Notes: generated from the sequence alone by a model not told the origin. DNA of 48,412 nt from Chara braunii (GCA_003427395.1 BFEA01000100.1:2169357-2217768); one strand, 5' to 3'. Shown: positions 17,701 through 26,265, numbered from the stretch's first letter. Program-made: numbers and translations.

Positions 17701-17715
17701 AGAGCGTATCGTCCA

Positions 17716-18660
17716 ATGACCCCGATTGAGAACCTCCCTTTTGATCCCCAAGAATGGCGATGGTCGTGGAAAGGCAGGGGAAGGCGAGGACGGGGGGAGG
17801 AAAGAACGGTCCAGTTAGTTTCCCTAAAAATGAAGTCGGTCTACCGAATGCTCAGACCCAAGCGTAGGCTACGAGACGTGGTGGAGGACAGATGGAAGCG
17901 CCATCTTAATGTAGATAGAAGCACACTCAAATCTATCCAGTGGTTCAGCGAGTATAAGAAAAGGCCGGCAAAAATCTCCGTTCTTCAATGGCAAATTACT
18001 CATCGTTGCCTGCCGACCAATGACTGGCTGATTGATCATACACAGCTCAAACAACAAGGAAGGGCGCTCCCCTGGTGCCGGGGTTGCCGCCAAAATTTCC
18101 CCGGAAAAAAGCGCCCTCAGACGGTTGAGCACATTTTCCTACAATGTCCTGCAGCTGTCTTGTTATGGCGATGGTGGGATAGGATCTGGCGGCACATCGT
18201 TCCAGGGTCATTATGGCCTTGGGACTGGAGGGCAATCCTGCTAGGACACTACCCCCAGTTTCGTGACAACACCTTTGTAGCAAATATGTACTCTCTGGGC
18301 AGGCGTAATGTCCTGTGGGCTATATGGTGGCGAAGATGCATTCTGGAATTGGAGGGGGCCAGGGTGGAAGAGGGGGAAGTCACCGAGCAGATACGGCTGC
18401 TTTTCCAGCATGAGATCACGGCACAATGGCAGAGAGTTAAGGAAAATCTGAATCAGGTGCGCAGCAGGGTTGACATTAAGAACATTATCTCCCGGTTTTG
18501 TGAAGGCTGGCTGGGGGGGAAGAGGGAGGGCTGGGTCGTGAGTGTGAGTTGGACAGGAGACAGGTTGGACCAGCAGCAGAACGAAGGACATGAAGAGGGA
18601 CAAGAGGGCGACTTGGAAAGAGACTTTTTTTTTATTTTTTTATCATTAATCAGATGGTGA
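17716..18660 (+). CDS. LINE ORF2 C-terminal region with zf-RVT zinc finger
   Basis: From the ATG at 17716, 314 residues. Motifs: VYRMLRPKRRLRDVVEDRW, KRPAKISVLQWQITHRCLPTNDW and a zinc-binding CX2CX14HX4C (Cys121, Cys124, His139, Cys144), the zf-RVT domain typical at the end of plant LINE reverse transcriptases. WWDRIWRHI and NMYSLGRRNVLWAIWWRR follow. The end is acidic, then read-through of the 3' region. The ATG is probably internal to the original protein rather than a real start. Confidence 0.7.
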   Translation: MTPIENLPFDPQEWRWSWKGRGRRGRGEERTVQLVSLKMKSVYRMLRPKRRLRDVVEDRWKRHLNVDRSTLKSIQWFSEYKKRPAKISVLQWQITHRCLPTNDWLIDHTQLKQQGRALPWCRGCRQNFPGKKRPQTVEHIFLQCPAAVLLWRWWDRIWRHIVPGSLWPWDWRAILLGHYPQFRDNTFVANMYSLGRRNVLWAIWWRRCILELEGARVEEGEVTEQIRLLFQHEITAQWQRVKENLNQVRSRVDIKNIISRFCEGWLGGKREGWVVSVSWTGDRLDQQQNEGHEEGQEGDLERDFFFIFLSLIRW

Positions 18661-18675
18661 TACTAATGAATCAAA

Positions 18676-18722
18676 TGATGCGATGATGATGATGATGATG
18701 ATGATGATTATGATAATGATTA
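18676..18722. repeat. (GAT)n tail of the LINE
   Basis: GATGATGATG repeats with small interruptions (TTATGATAATGATTAG) directly after the ORF2 3' region. Short simple-repeat tails instead of poly-A mark the 3' end of several LINE clades. Confidence 0.8.
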
Positions 18723-19195
18723 GTAAATAGAAAATATAAAGAGACTATCAGCTTCACTTTAAGGATTGGACAAGGGTGGATCCCAGAGAGCAGCTGAGAC
18801 CTGCTCAGGATTTCGGTGATCCCTTTCCCCCTCACCCGCTGGCCCTGGAGGAATATCTGGGGACCTAGAGACATTTGGAGTTGATGACCCTGGAGCCGGA
18901 ATCTCTATCAGTCAGCGAGGAATCCCGCCGAGGATGACTCTCAAACTTTCTCAAACATCTCAGAACTTTAGAGCTCTTATCAGACATCCAGGTTCTTCTT
19001 CCTTTTATTTCAGCTTCTCTTCAGATCTTCTTCAGATCGCCTTTTGACACTTCTATAGACATTCTCAGAGGAAAGGGCGGAAGAGTGACCATGAAGGTGG
19101 GCGGGGGACCAAACAGGGACCACTGGTGCCCCCCAGTAGCCCTGTTGGGCCCCTGCCCTGGGTCTTGGCTTGGACAGTACAGGATAGTTAGTGAA
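18723..19195. other. No gene seen
   Basis: CT-rich stretch (TCTTCTTCCTTTTATTTCAGC) around 18990-19030 and G/C-rich sequence with CCCTGGG motifs. No feature is supported beyond that. A local inverted pair lies around GGGGACC/GGGCCCC at 19105-19160. Confidence 0.4.
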
Positions 19196-19378
19196 GGGAC
19201 GCTGGACCCGGTTTCCAGCATCCTATCTCATGATTCCTCACGACCCCCTTTTCTCTCAACAGTGTAATGGACGCTGGACCCGGTTTGCAGCAGGTGCTGC
19301 TCCCCACCAATAGATGGAGCCTGCCTGGGGTTGCTAGAGGTGGCTGATTACACCAGCACCTCTAGCATCACCAGGGGA
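19196..19378 (+). repeat. Dispersed repeat R2, copy 1
   Basis: It begins GGGACGCTGGACCCGGTTTC. A second, nearly identical start (GGACGCTGGACCCGGTTTGC) follows at 19269, then CTGCTCCCCACCAATAGATG and an inverted tail (GGTTGCTAGAGGTGG...CCAGCACCTCTAGCA). Related copies lie at 22160-22291 (reverse) and 36596-36703. Confidence 0.75.
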
Positions 19379-19499
19379 GTGGTAAGACAAAAAAAAGAAA
19401 AAAAAAAGAAAAGAGAATCGTACACAAAGAAGCCATCCCGCCAAACAACTGAAAGAGGGACCAGGAACATTTACGTTGTAGATATTTCGTTTGGTCCTC

Positions 19500-19670
19500 C
19501 CCCCTGTGACCGGGCGCACTTGCCCTGAATGCAAAGTGTCAGGGTCGCGACTTCTTCCTTTCTTGACGAGGTCCGCCCGTGTGACCACACCGGGAGCAAA
19601 TGCCTCAAAAAAGGCAAACCAAATGCCTCAATTTTTTCAGACTTTAGGTCCCCGTGTGCATATGCCCTGA
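19500..19670. mobile_element. TIR element family T1, copy 2, right part
   Basis: TGACCGGGCGCACTTGCCCTGAATGCAAAGTGTCAGGGT... to TCCCCGTGTGCATATGCCCTGA aligns with the right half of copy 3 (20159-20323). With the left half at 16998-17197 it reconstitutes one element split by the LINE and repeat R2. Confidence 0.65.
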
Positions 19671-19854
19671 GTATCCTCGCAGTGCACCCCTTCCCCCTCC
19701 CCCCCTTTCCCCCCTTTTCCCACCTCTCCCTCCCTCCAGTGCCCGAGGCTTACATCATACTACGTACAAGACAATATGTCTGCAGCCTCTCTCTCCAGAC
19801 CTGTCTGAGTGCATCCCTATCAAGTGGAATCATATGCACCTCGTTGACAATGAC

Positions 19855-20323
19855 TCAGGGCATACTCACACGGGGACCAAATGAACCAAAATCCCAAAAT
19901 TTGAGGCATTTTTGTGGTCACACGGGGTTGGCCCTGTACCCAAATGCCTCAAACCGTGACAAATGTCAGCGGCCTGCGAGGCCGCGGGGGTACCCTTTTT
20001 GAGACCACCTCCAGAGGTGGTCTCAAATGACCAAACGATTTTTTCGTTTCCTTTTCCTCAATTTGTAGAAAATCGTAGAAGAATAAGACAACCAGTCGNA
20101 GTTGTTTTTCTTTTCTTTTTTCTTTTTTTTCTTTTTCTTTTCTTTGGTGTCCCCTCGTGTGACCACACGACCTTGCCCTGAGTGCAAAGTGTCAGGGTTG
20201 CGACTCCGTCCTTTCTGGACGAAGTCCGCACGTGTGACCACACAGGGACCAAATGACCCAAATAACCGTACCCCGATGCCTCAAATTTTTGGTTCTTTTG
20301 GTCCCCGTGTGAGTATGCCCTCA
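19855..20323. mobile_element. TIR element family T1, copy 3 (complete, about 470 bp)
   Basis: Ends TCAGGGCATACTCACACGGG and CCCGTGTGAGTATGCCCTCA are inverted over about 24 bases with one mismatch. The interior has a perfect 24-base palindrome (20001-20024), a pyrimidine tract and an N at 20099. There is no transposase ORF. A target-site duplication is not obvious. Confidence 0.75.
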
Positions 20324-20629
20324 GCACAGTGCTGGGGAAGAGGGCTGGAGTGAGGACAGCAGCACTTTTGTTCCCCGTCTGGGTAATCATGCCTCGTTCT
20401 CGTTGAGGGGCTATGTTAACTTTTTTTTTTTTGTTTTGTTTAATTATGTAAACGTTTGAAAGGCACGTCGGCGCCCGGTTTCGGGCTTGTATATAATAAT
20501 AAAAAAAAGATATGTTCCAGAAAAGAAGGCTGATTAAAAAAAGAAAAAAAAAAGAAAAAGAAGGCTGCAAGGTGGAGCGTTATGAGGGCAAACGAAAAAA
20601 AAAAAGAAATATGGGAAAAGTCAGGAAGC

Positions 20630-21080
20630 CTCCCCGCGACGAAACCTTTGTATGCATTTGCCCCCTAACGGCGAAAAAGTGCCGCAGCTCTGAAAATCAC
20701 TTTTGGTGTCATTTTTCGCACCAAATCATTTTTTGCACCAGAACCGCCCCGAAACCTTTGGCTGAGCCGGGGGCTGGTCCCATTAGCATAAAGGATTGGA
20801 TTTAAATTGTGAATCTGGACGAGTTTTCAGCAGACATGCAGAAACGCAGATCAATTGCAACGTTCTGCATCTCTCCGCAAACACGTCTAGATACCGGAAT
20901 TAAATCCTCTCCTCTTCGCTACTGGGACCAGGCTCCCGGTTACAGCCGCTGTGTAAAAACGGCGGGAAAGTGTTTTGCAAGGGTGCAAAAATGAAGGCGA
21001 AAGTGATTTTGGGGTTGCGGCACCTTTTGTCCCGGTTTGGGGGGAACTGTATACAAAGGTCTCCTCGTTTAGTTCGAGGA
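20630..21080. repeat. Large foldback element hosting FB1 copy C
   Basis: The left arm at about 20633-20752 (ACGAAACCTTTGTATGC, AAGTGCCGCAG, AAAATCACTTTTGGTG, CATTTTTCGCACC) is reverse-complementary, with mismatches, to the right arm at about 20950-21075 (GGTGCAAAAATGAAGGCGAA, AGTGATTTTGGGG, TTGCGGCACCTTTTGTCCC, ATACAAAGGTCTCCTCGT). The FB1 element at 20769-20937 occupies the loop. Confidence 0.65.
20769..20937. repeat. Foldback element family FB1, copy C (nested)
   Basis: GGGGCTGGTCCCATTAGCAT at the left and CTACTGGGACCAGGCTCCC at the right, with AAGGATTGGATTTAAA, GAATCTGGACGAG, AGCAGACATGCAGAAACGCA and TTCTGCATCTCTCCGC inside. It aligns with the other FB1 copies but with the G/C positions of the terminus changed (TGGTCC for AGGTCC) on both sides. 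Confidence 0.8.
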
Positions 21081-21127
21081 CGGCACGGACAATGGACTGA
21101 TGATCTCGGACGTCCATGCCTGAATGC

Positions 21128-21262
21128 ATGCACGCATGCACGCAGCGGATACGTGCATGCGTGCATTCCATGCATGGATACGTGCATGCGTGCATTCCAG
21201 TCAGGGATACGTGCATGCGTGCATTCCAGTCAGGGATACGTGCATGCGTGCGTGCATCCGAA
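21128..21262. repeat. 28-29 bp minisatellite of alternating purine-pyrimidine sequence
   Basis: Unit GGATACGTGCATGCGTGCAT followed by TCCAGTCAG starts at 21148, 21176, 21205 and 21234, after a looser GCATGCACGCATGCACGC lead-in. Most of each unit alternates purine and pyrimidine. A 19-base direct duplication (CGCAGGAAAGCAATTTCGA) follows at 21263-21301. Confidence 0.9.
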
Positions 21263-21394
21263 ACGCAGGAAAGCAATTTCGAACGCAGGAAAGCAATTTC
21301 GACCTCAGTGACTCAGCACTGCGTTGGAGAAGGCGGCAAAATGTCGTCTGATGAGGGCACAGACTTGATTTTGGGTAACAACCGACTGATATCT

Positions 21395-21564
21395 GGGGCG
21401 AGGTTCGCCCTTAGCGATGGGGATCGGATTGAAGGCCTGAATCCGGACGTTCTTTAAGCAGAGATGCAGAAAAGAAGACGAGTCGCTATATTCTGCACCT
21501 TTCTGACGCGCGCGTCCAGGTTCAGGCGCTCAATCCAATCCTCTCTGCTACGGGGGTCGCCCCT
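21395..21564. repeat. Foldback element family FB1, copy D
   Basis: GGGGCGAGGTTCGCCCTTAG to CTACGGGGGTCGCCCC, with GATCGGATTGAAGGCCTGAA, AGCAGAGATGCAGAAAAGAA and TCTGCACCTTTCTGACG inside. At 170 bp it is one of the better preserved copies, separated from copy E by only 24 bases. Confidence 0.82.
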
Positions 21565-21588
21565 GGTGTCGGTGCATTCATGCAACCT

Positions 21589-21757
21589 GGGGCGAGGTCC
21601 CACTAGCAAAGAGGATTGGATTCAAACACCTGAATCTGGTGTTGTTTGTGGAAAGGTGCAGAATGTCGCGATTGAACTGCGTTTCCGTCTCTCTGCGTAA
21701 AACAAGTCCAGGTTCGGGATATTTATCCAACCCTCTTTGCTAGTGGCACCTCACCCC
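21589..21757. repeat. Foldback element family FB1, copy E
   Basis: GGGGCGAGGTCCCACTAGCA to TGCTAGTGGCACCTCACCCC. The order of the loop landmarks shows it lies in the inverse orientation relative to copies B and D (GTGCAGAATGTCGCGATTGA near the middle, then CTCTCTGCGTAAAACAAGTC). 169 bp. Confidence 0.82.
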
Positions 21758-22159
21758 TGTACACACAGTCGACGATCAAAAAAGGAGAACGATAGGTCGG
21801 TGCCCAGAATGACAGGCGCCTTTTTATTGTCATTATAGTATTACGGGGAACCCCGTAGCAGCCACATCCGTGCTCAAGCCTCCAGAAAAAGAAAAAAAGA
21901 AAACAAAAGGCCAGGAAGGCCGTCCTGTCCAGATTTGACAGGGATTTGAATTGGTTCAGTTAGGGTCGTGCTCTACTCTCCTTACATAACGCTGCCACCG
22001 ACCGAAAAACTCGCACCGACAGAAGATGTCGAGTGTCAGGTTACTGAAGCGATGCCCCAATCAGATTACTGCAGCGATGCCCCAACGACTGCACCCCGCA
22101 CCATTTTGAATGTTTTGTATCCGGCCGAGGGGCTTGGCCCTTTTTTTTCTTTTTTTCTA

Positions 22160-22291
22160 TAACAAAACCCGGGTTTGCTAGAGGCGCTGGTAAGAGAAGA
22201 CCCCCCTAGAAACCCTGTGGCTAGCTCGGGTCTATTGGTGGGGAGCAACCCCTGCTGGAAACCCGGGTTTGCTAGCTGGTTCAGCGTCCCT
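22160..22291 (-). repeat. Dispersed repeat R2, copy 2 (reverse)
   Basis: The reverse complement reads GGGACGCTGAACCAGCTAGC, then TTTCCAGCAGGGGTTGCTCC, CCACCAATAGACCCG and finally AGCGCCTCTAGCAAACCCGG, matching R2 at 19196. An extra CTAGCAAACCCGG is present at both ends, making it partly palindromic. Confidence 0.7.
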
Positions 22292-22299
22292 TACAAGCC

Positions 22300-22815
22300 A
22301 ACAATGGGAAAATGTAGAGCATATTGAAAAAGCCTGCCAGCATTGATTACCCTCCCGACTGGCCCTGAATTCCAATATTACCAAAAGTCAAAAAACAAAA
22401 AAAAAGACAACCAATCCACTATGACCACATGACGCGGATGATGACGGGGTTCCATCATACAGACTGATCCAGAGTCTTTTTTTTTTTTTTTTTTCCTGAT
22501 CCAGATTCCAGAGCCCACTGGTCCACGATCGCAGCGGATGTATATGTAAAAAAAAAAAGGGAAAAAAAAGGCCTACGTGTTCCGGAGCACGGAGTTTTGA
22601 ATTGAAATTGAAAAATGTTGGCACTCAGCACCTGACAGGCTGACACGTGTTCCGGCGTACGTGTTCCAGAGCGTTCTGAAGTCCCAAAAAAAAAAAAAAA
22701 AAAAAAAGGAAACTTCGCGGGTGACAGACAGCTGCACAGTTCGAAACTGCGGTTCTGGGCCGAGGGCAGTTCGAAACTGCAAAAACAGAAAGAACAGCTT
22801 TGTGCACTTCTCGTG

Positions 22816-22846
<31 letters not shown>

Positions 22847-23293
22847 GGGCCTGTGACCTTTTTTTCCCTTTTTTTCGCACCTGCGCCTTCTTCTTCTTCT
22901 TCTTCTTCTTCTTCTTCTGTTTTTTTTTTCTTCTTCTTCTGTTTTTTATTTCTTCTTTTCTTTCGCCTGCTTATGCCACGGCCAAGCTGTCTACGCCACA
23001 CCCGAAGCTGGACCATGGGCCAGATGTCGTGGCCACGCCCATGGCTAGGCCACGGCCGACATGTCTAGGCCACGGCAGAGATGTCAAGGCCACGCCCACG
23101 GCCGAGATGCCTAGGCCACACCCCTGGGGAAACGAGCCAAAAACGGGAGGCCCTGCTTCCCAAGCCAGGCCACAGGAAAAAGAGCGGTACCAGTACTGCC
23201 ACCTCTCGGTTTGCCAATTATTGAACTGGTAGGCCGTCTAAAGCATGATTTACTGTTTTTCTTGCAGTTTCTAAATGGTCTTGGCCCAATCCT
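22300..23293. other. Poly-A/T-rich spacer with simple repeats, no gene
   Basis: It holds poly-T at 22477-22494, poly-A near 22685-22707, poly-T at 22817-22846, a (TTC)n tract at 22888-22945, and a GGCCACGGCCGA-type minisatellite at about 22978-23125 (units near 24-27 bases, with AGATGTCTAGGCCACGGC as a common core). Open frames here consist of poly-Phe or poly-Lys and are not genes. Confidence 0.7.
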
Positions 23294-23387
23294 GCAGTGG
23301 ACTGTTATTTCTGCGAATTCTGAACTGTGCAGGGGTCACAGCAGTGGACTGTTATTTCTGCGAATTCTGAACTGTGCAGCGGTCACA
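23294..23387. repeat. 47-bp tandem duplication
   Basis: The unit GCAGTGGACTGTTATTTCTG, continuing CGAATTCTGAACTGTGCAG and GGTCACA, occurs at 23294 and again at 23341, virtually identical. Confidence 0.9.
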
Positions 23388-23426
23388 GGCACAGTTGTCT
23401 CAAGCTTCTTCGATGGGCCAGTCACT

Positions 23427-24236
23427 GCGCCTCCCCTCCGGTCCCCTCCCCCTATGAACATCAGCAGTCTCTGCTCAATGCCACTTGAGGGGACCAACGG
23501 CATATCTCTAGGTGGCGGGCGCCGAGCTTGCCCAGGAAGGTACATGAGGGAATTGAGCCCAAGACCTCCTGAATGCCACTTGTGGCTCAGTTGGTAAGGC
23601 ATGCAAGTGGCATTCAGGAGGTCTTGGGTTAAATTCCCATTGGCCTGGGATAATCGGTAGAAGGCGCCCATGCCAAAACCTTCTCGGTTTTGGCCGCCCA
23701 AAGAGAAGCCGTTTGGTACTACCGACCCAATGACTGGCATCTGGCGTACTACAGGCCCACACGTCGCTCCAAGGGTCCTACCGGATCATGAATCTGGCGC
23801 ATAAAAGCGCCAGATTCATTTTGATGTAAAAGAGGCCGGGGGTGGTAACGCTGAAGTATCGACTGAGGCCCACGCACGCGATTTTGAAAAAGAAGGCCCC
23901 TACCGGTTCATGAATCTGGCGCAGAAACAGCGCCAAAATTCTTGAACCAGTAAAAACAGGCCCAGGAGATGTGGCCACGGCGCAAAGGCACCTTTCACCC
24001 AGGGGAAACTTGTTTGGGCCGGTAGTACCAAAAGGCCGAACTTTGGGCGGCCAAGACCGGAAAGGTTTTGGCGTGGGCTCTTTCTACCAATTATCCCCAT
24101 TGGCCTCATGTACCTTCCTGGGCAAGCTTGGCGCCCGCCACCTAGAGATATGTCGTTGGTCCCCCCGAGTGGCATTGAGCAGAGACTGCTGATGTTCATA
24201 GGGGGAGGGGACCGAAGGGGAGGCACACTGAAGAAG
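23427..24236. repeat. Large imperfect inverted repeat made of SINE-like sequence
   Basis: Left-arm sequence at 23428-23552 (CCTCCCCTCCGGTCCCCTCC, ATGAACATCAGCAGTCTCTG, GGCGGGCGCCGAGCTTGCCC, AGGTACATGAGG) and 23643-23722 (ATAATCGGTAGAAGGCGCCC, AACCTTCTCGGTTTTGGCCG) is matched in reverse complement by 24016-24232. The left arm also holds a tRNA-like box A/box B segment that the right arm lacks. The loop contains two small hairpins (ATGAATCTGGCGC...GCGCCAGATTCAT at 23789-23820 and a similar one at 23912-23955). Confidence 0.78.
23582..23640 (+). repeat. tRNA-derived SINE head within the inverted repeat
   Basis: GTGGCTCAGTTGGTAAGGC matches a Pol III box A and GGGTTAAATTCCC a box B, about 30 bases apart. 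The 24-base piece AAGTGGCATTCAGGAGGTCT plus TGGG (23605-23628) is perfectly inverted at 23558-23581, making a hairpin whose loop is the box A region. No acceptor-stem pairing is seen, so it is not a tRNA gene. Confidence 0.6.
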
Positions 24237-24240
24237 TTCG

Positions 24241-24732
24241 GTCCTGATGCTACCGGCTGACCCCTGGCCGGTATCGCCCACCTGCTGTAGTAGGTATCGC
24301 ACCTGCTGTGGGTGCAGCTCCCGCATGTTCCCTCGTTGGAGGCTTGAGCATGGATGTGAATTGGTTGGGCTTAAAAGAATTAGCCTTAAAAAAAAAAAAA
24401 AAAAAAAAAAAAAGGGGAAGTTGCATCTGTACCGTACGCTATACCCAGTGGCTGCGCCAAATTGCACCAATGCCCCGAAAACGGCCAATGAAAATTATTT
24501 GCATATCCAGAACTCCGCCCAATTGGAGTCATAAGCAACTAGGGGAATGCACAAGTCAGTACAACTGCATCCTGGAATAGGGTTGAGGCTGGCAGTGCGC
24601 TGGCACAAGTAAGGAGGGCGCCTAGCGCACGTCCGACAGCGGCACTAGACGGCACACGTCACAGGCTAACGTGGACTCCCGTATGAGTTAAGGAAATTGG
24701 GAGAGGTGAGGGGGCTTGAGTCTCTCCTGCGT
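24241..24732. other. No gene seen; poly-A tract
   Basis: A short duplicated CACCTGCTGTAGTAGGTATCG / CACCTGCTGTGGGTGCAG and a poly-A run at 24388-24413. Beyond that no coding or repeat signal. 24600-24730 may be 3' flank of the minus-strand exon candidate. Confidence 0.4.
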
Positions 24733-24850
24733 CTATCGTTCCTTGGCTTTCACGTAGAAGACTCCATAGCCACCGTGTCCGTAATCACCGTATAAGGCCT
24801 TGTGTGCATTGCCTCCGGTCAATGCTGATGGTGTCAAGCGAAGAGAGCCC
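24733..24850 (-). CDS. Possible minus-strand 3' exon (duplicated), unassigned
   Basis: On the minus strand an acceptor-like TTTGTCTTACCAG precedes 38 open codons ending at a TAG (24733-24735). The peptide starts GSLRLTPSALTGGNAHKALY, then has a Gly/Tyr-rich part (GDYGHGGYGVFYVKAKER). A diverged copy at 25185-25360 keeps NAHKALY, GHGG-like and YEVFNAKSRER, with the same acceptor, so the segment was duplicated. I know no family with this sequence. Conservation of the peptide between copies is suggestive but short. Confidence 0.3.
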
Positions 24851-25184
24851 CTGGTAAGACAAAGTGTGTGAGTATTGGTGCAGATCCAATCATGACACAG
24901 GAGGGGTTTAATACGAACAACTCGGTATGACTATCAGAATAGGTGCTAAGTGCCATGTCAGCACCAGCGTCCGGAGGGTAGAATTGTATCAGTGCAGATA
25001 GCAGCACCAGCAAAAGGAAAAGTCCTTATTCGAGATGATGGTCCATGTAACAGGCCGTCGTGCCACTTCAGCGCTAGTGTCTTGAGGATCGACGTTGTAT
25101 TAATGCAGATAGTGCAGGCGTTCCCAAAAAAGGAAACGTTTTTTTTTGAATTTACGGCCTTCATCACAGGTTGACGTGGTCTCC

Positions 25185-25360
25185 CAGGAGATCTTAGAGA
25201 GACAGTGAGGTGAGAGGGATTATGTCTATTTGTATTATTCGTTCCCTAGATTTTGCGTTGAAAACTTCATAGCCACCGCCACCGTGATTGTAAATACGGT
25301 ACAAGGCCTTGTGCGCATTGACGTTGGTCAATGACATTGGTGATTAAGAAAGGAAAACTC
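25185..25360 (-). pseudogene. Diverged second copy of the exon candidate
   Basis: On the minus strand ACTTTCCTTGCCAG is followed by a segment homologous to 24733-24850. A one-base length difference near the start puts the conserved part (LTNVNAHKALYRIYNHGGGG, YEVFNAKSRERI) out of frame with the acceptor-proximal codons. The stop codon of copy 1 is not conserved. The flanks 24951-25010 and 25061-25120 also show a direct duplication (GTCAGCACCAGCGTC/TTCAGCGCTAGTGTC), so the region has a history of duplications. Confidence 0.3.
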
Positions 25361-25399
25361 CTGGCAAGGAAAGTGAGTGAGTTTTTGCGCCGTTCCAAT

Positions 25400-25918
25400 T
25401 ATTGTAGGGATGTTAATTCAAGTCAGCTTAGCTATCATAATTGGTGCCCTACGCCACGTTAACTCCATCATCTAGAAATGAGAGACTACATCAACACAGA
25501 CAACAATGTTAGCGCATAGGAGAAGTGGTTGATATTGCTTCAACGCAGATGACAGCATCAACGTATAGGAGATGTAGTTGATCTCAGGAGATTATGACAT
25601 CACGAAACTCGTTTTTGGAAAGAATGAAAGGTCGTGGTTATTTTTAGGCAGAGGGGATTCATATCGTTTTGATAAGGAGGAGGGTAAGGAGGAAAATGCC
25701 AAATCATTATAGGACCAAATGTAGCAAAAATAGGGCATAGAAAAGAGGGAAAAGATTTCCAGGTTAACCTTATCCGAATATTTCGACAACGAAAACGATC
25801 AAAAAAAGAAGAAGTGGGGAACGGTTGGCAACAAAAAAATTCCCATGAGAAATAAAAGTTGAAAAAACATTCCATAAAAAAAAATCCTTCATATTTATAA
25901 ATTATCATTCCAATGTTT
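25400..25918. other. AT-rich spacer, no gene seen
   Basis: Contains AACGCAGATGACAGCATCAACG-type short repeats at 25490-25580 and otherwise A-rich sequence. Minus-strand frames of about 100 codons here are Phe/Ser-rich low-complexity translations of A-rich DNA and were not taken as genes. Confidence 0.45.
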
Positions 25919-26265
25919 GTCCAATTCTAAAATTTCCAATTTAATTTGATAAGTTCCCGTCTAAATATGAGTTTTTCCTTCTAACTACATCTATTTGTTC
26001 AAGATGGAATGAAAGTCTGCAGAAGTTAATGAAATGTTTTGATTGGACTTTCATTCTGTTACAACAAATATCGTCTAATTTAGATTGGATTAACCTACTA
26101 ATGACTGAAAATCCTTACTTAGAATGGCAGTCCAATTAAAATATTTCATGAACTCATCCAGACTTTCATTCCATCTCTAGCATGCAGTTCAAATAAGAAG
26201 GGATACCCCATTCTTGGAAGGAAAGTTTTCAAGTAAGACGAAAAATTTTAAAATTGGAATTACAT
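25919..26265. repeat. AT-rich foldback element, about 345 bp
   Basis: AGATGGAATGAAAGTCTGCA...GATTGGACT (26003-26050) is the reverse complement, with a few mismatches, of AGTCCAATTAAAATATTTCA...TTCATTCCATCT (26129-26176). Weaker complementarity extends outward to CCAATTCTAAAATTTCCAAT near 25920 and TTTTAAAATTGGAATTAC near 26245-26262. Confidence 0.65.

Larger units (their letters stand above)
17198..18722 (+). mobile_element. 5'-truncated LINE (3' end of ORF2) with (GAT)n tail
   Basis: Protein from about 17200 to 18660 is homologous to the end of the larger LINE at 34.8-36.2 kb (for example IYRMLRP/VYRMLRPK, RCLPTNDW, WWDRI, ITAQW..VKE). It lacks the endonuclease and RT domains, so it was truncated at the 5' end, as is usual for target-primed insertion. 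The 3' end carries a GAT-repeat tail (18676-18722). It splits TIR element T1 copy 2. Confidence 0.8.

Noticed and set aside
21128-21262. CRISPR array
   Set aside because: Units abut without unique spacers. It is a plain minisatellite in a eukaryotic repeat region.
22455-23232. Frames rich in Lys, Phe or Ser at 22.4-23.2 kb
   Set aside because: They are translations of poly-A, poly-T and (TTC)n tracts and have no independent support.
23575-23650. tRNA gene
   Set aside because: Box A and box B are present, but no acceptor stem or anticodon arm forms, and the region is part of a SINE-like repeat.
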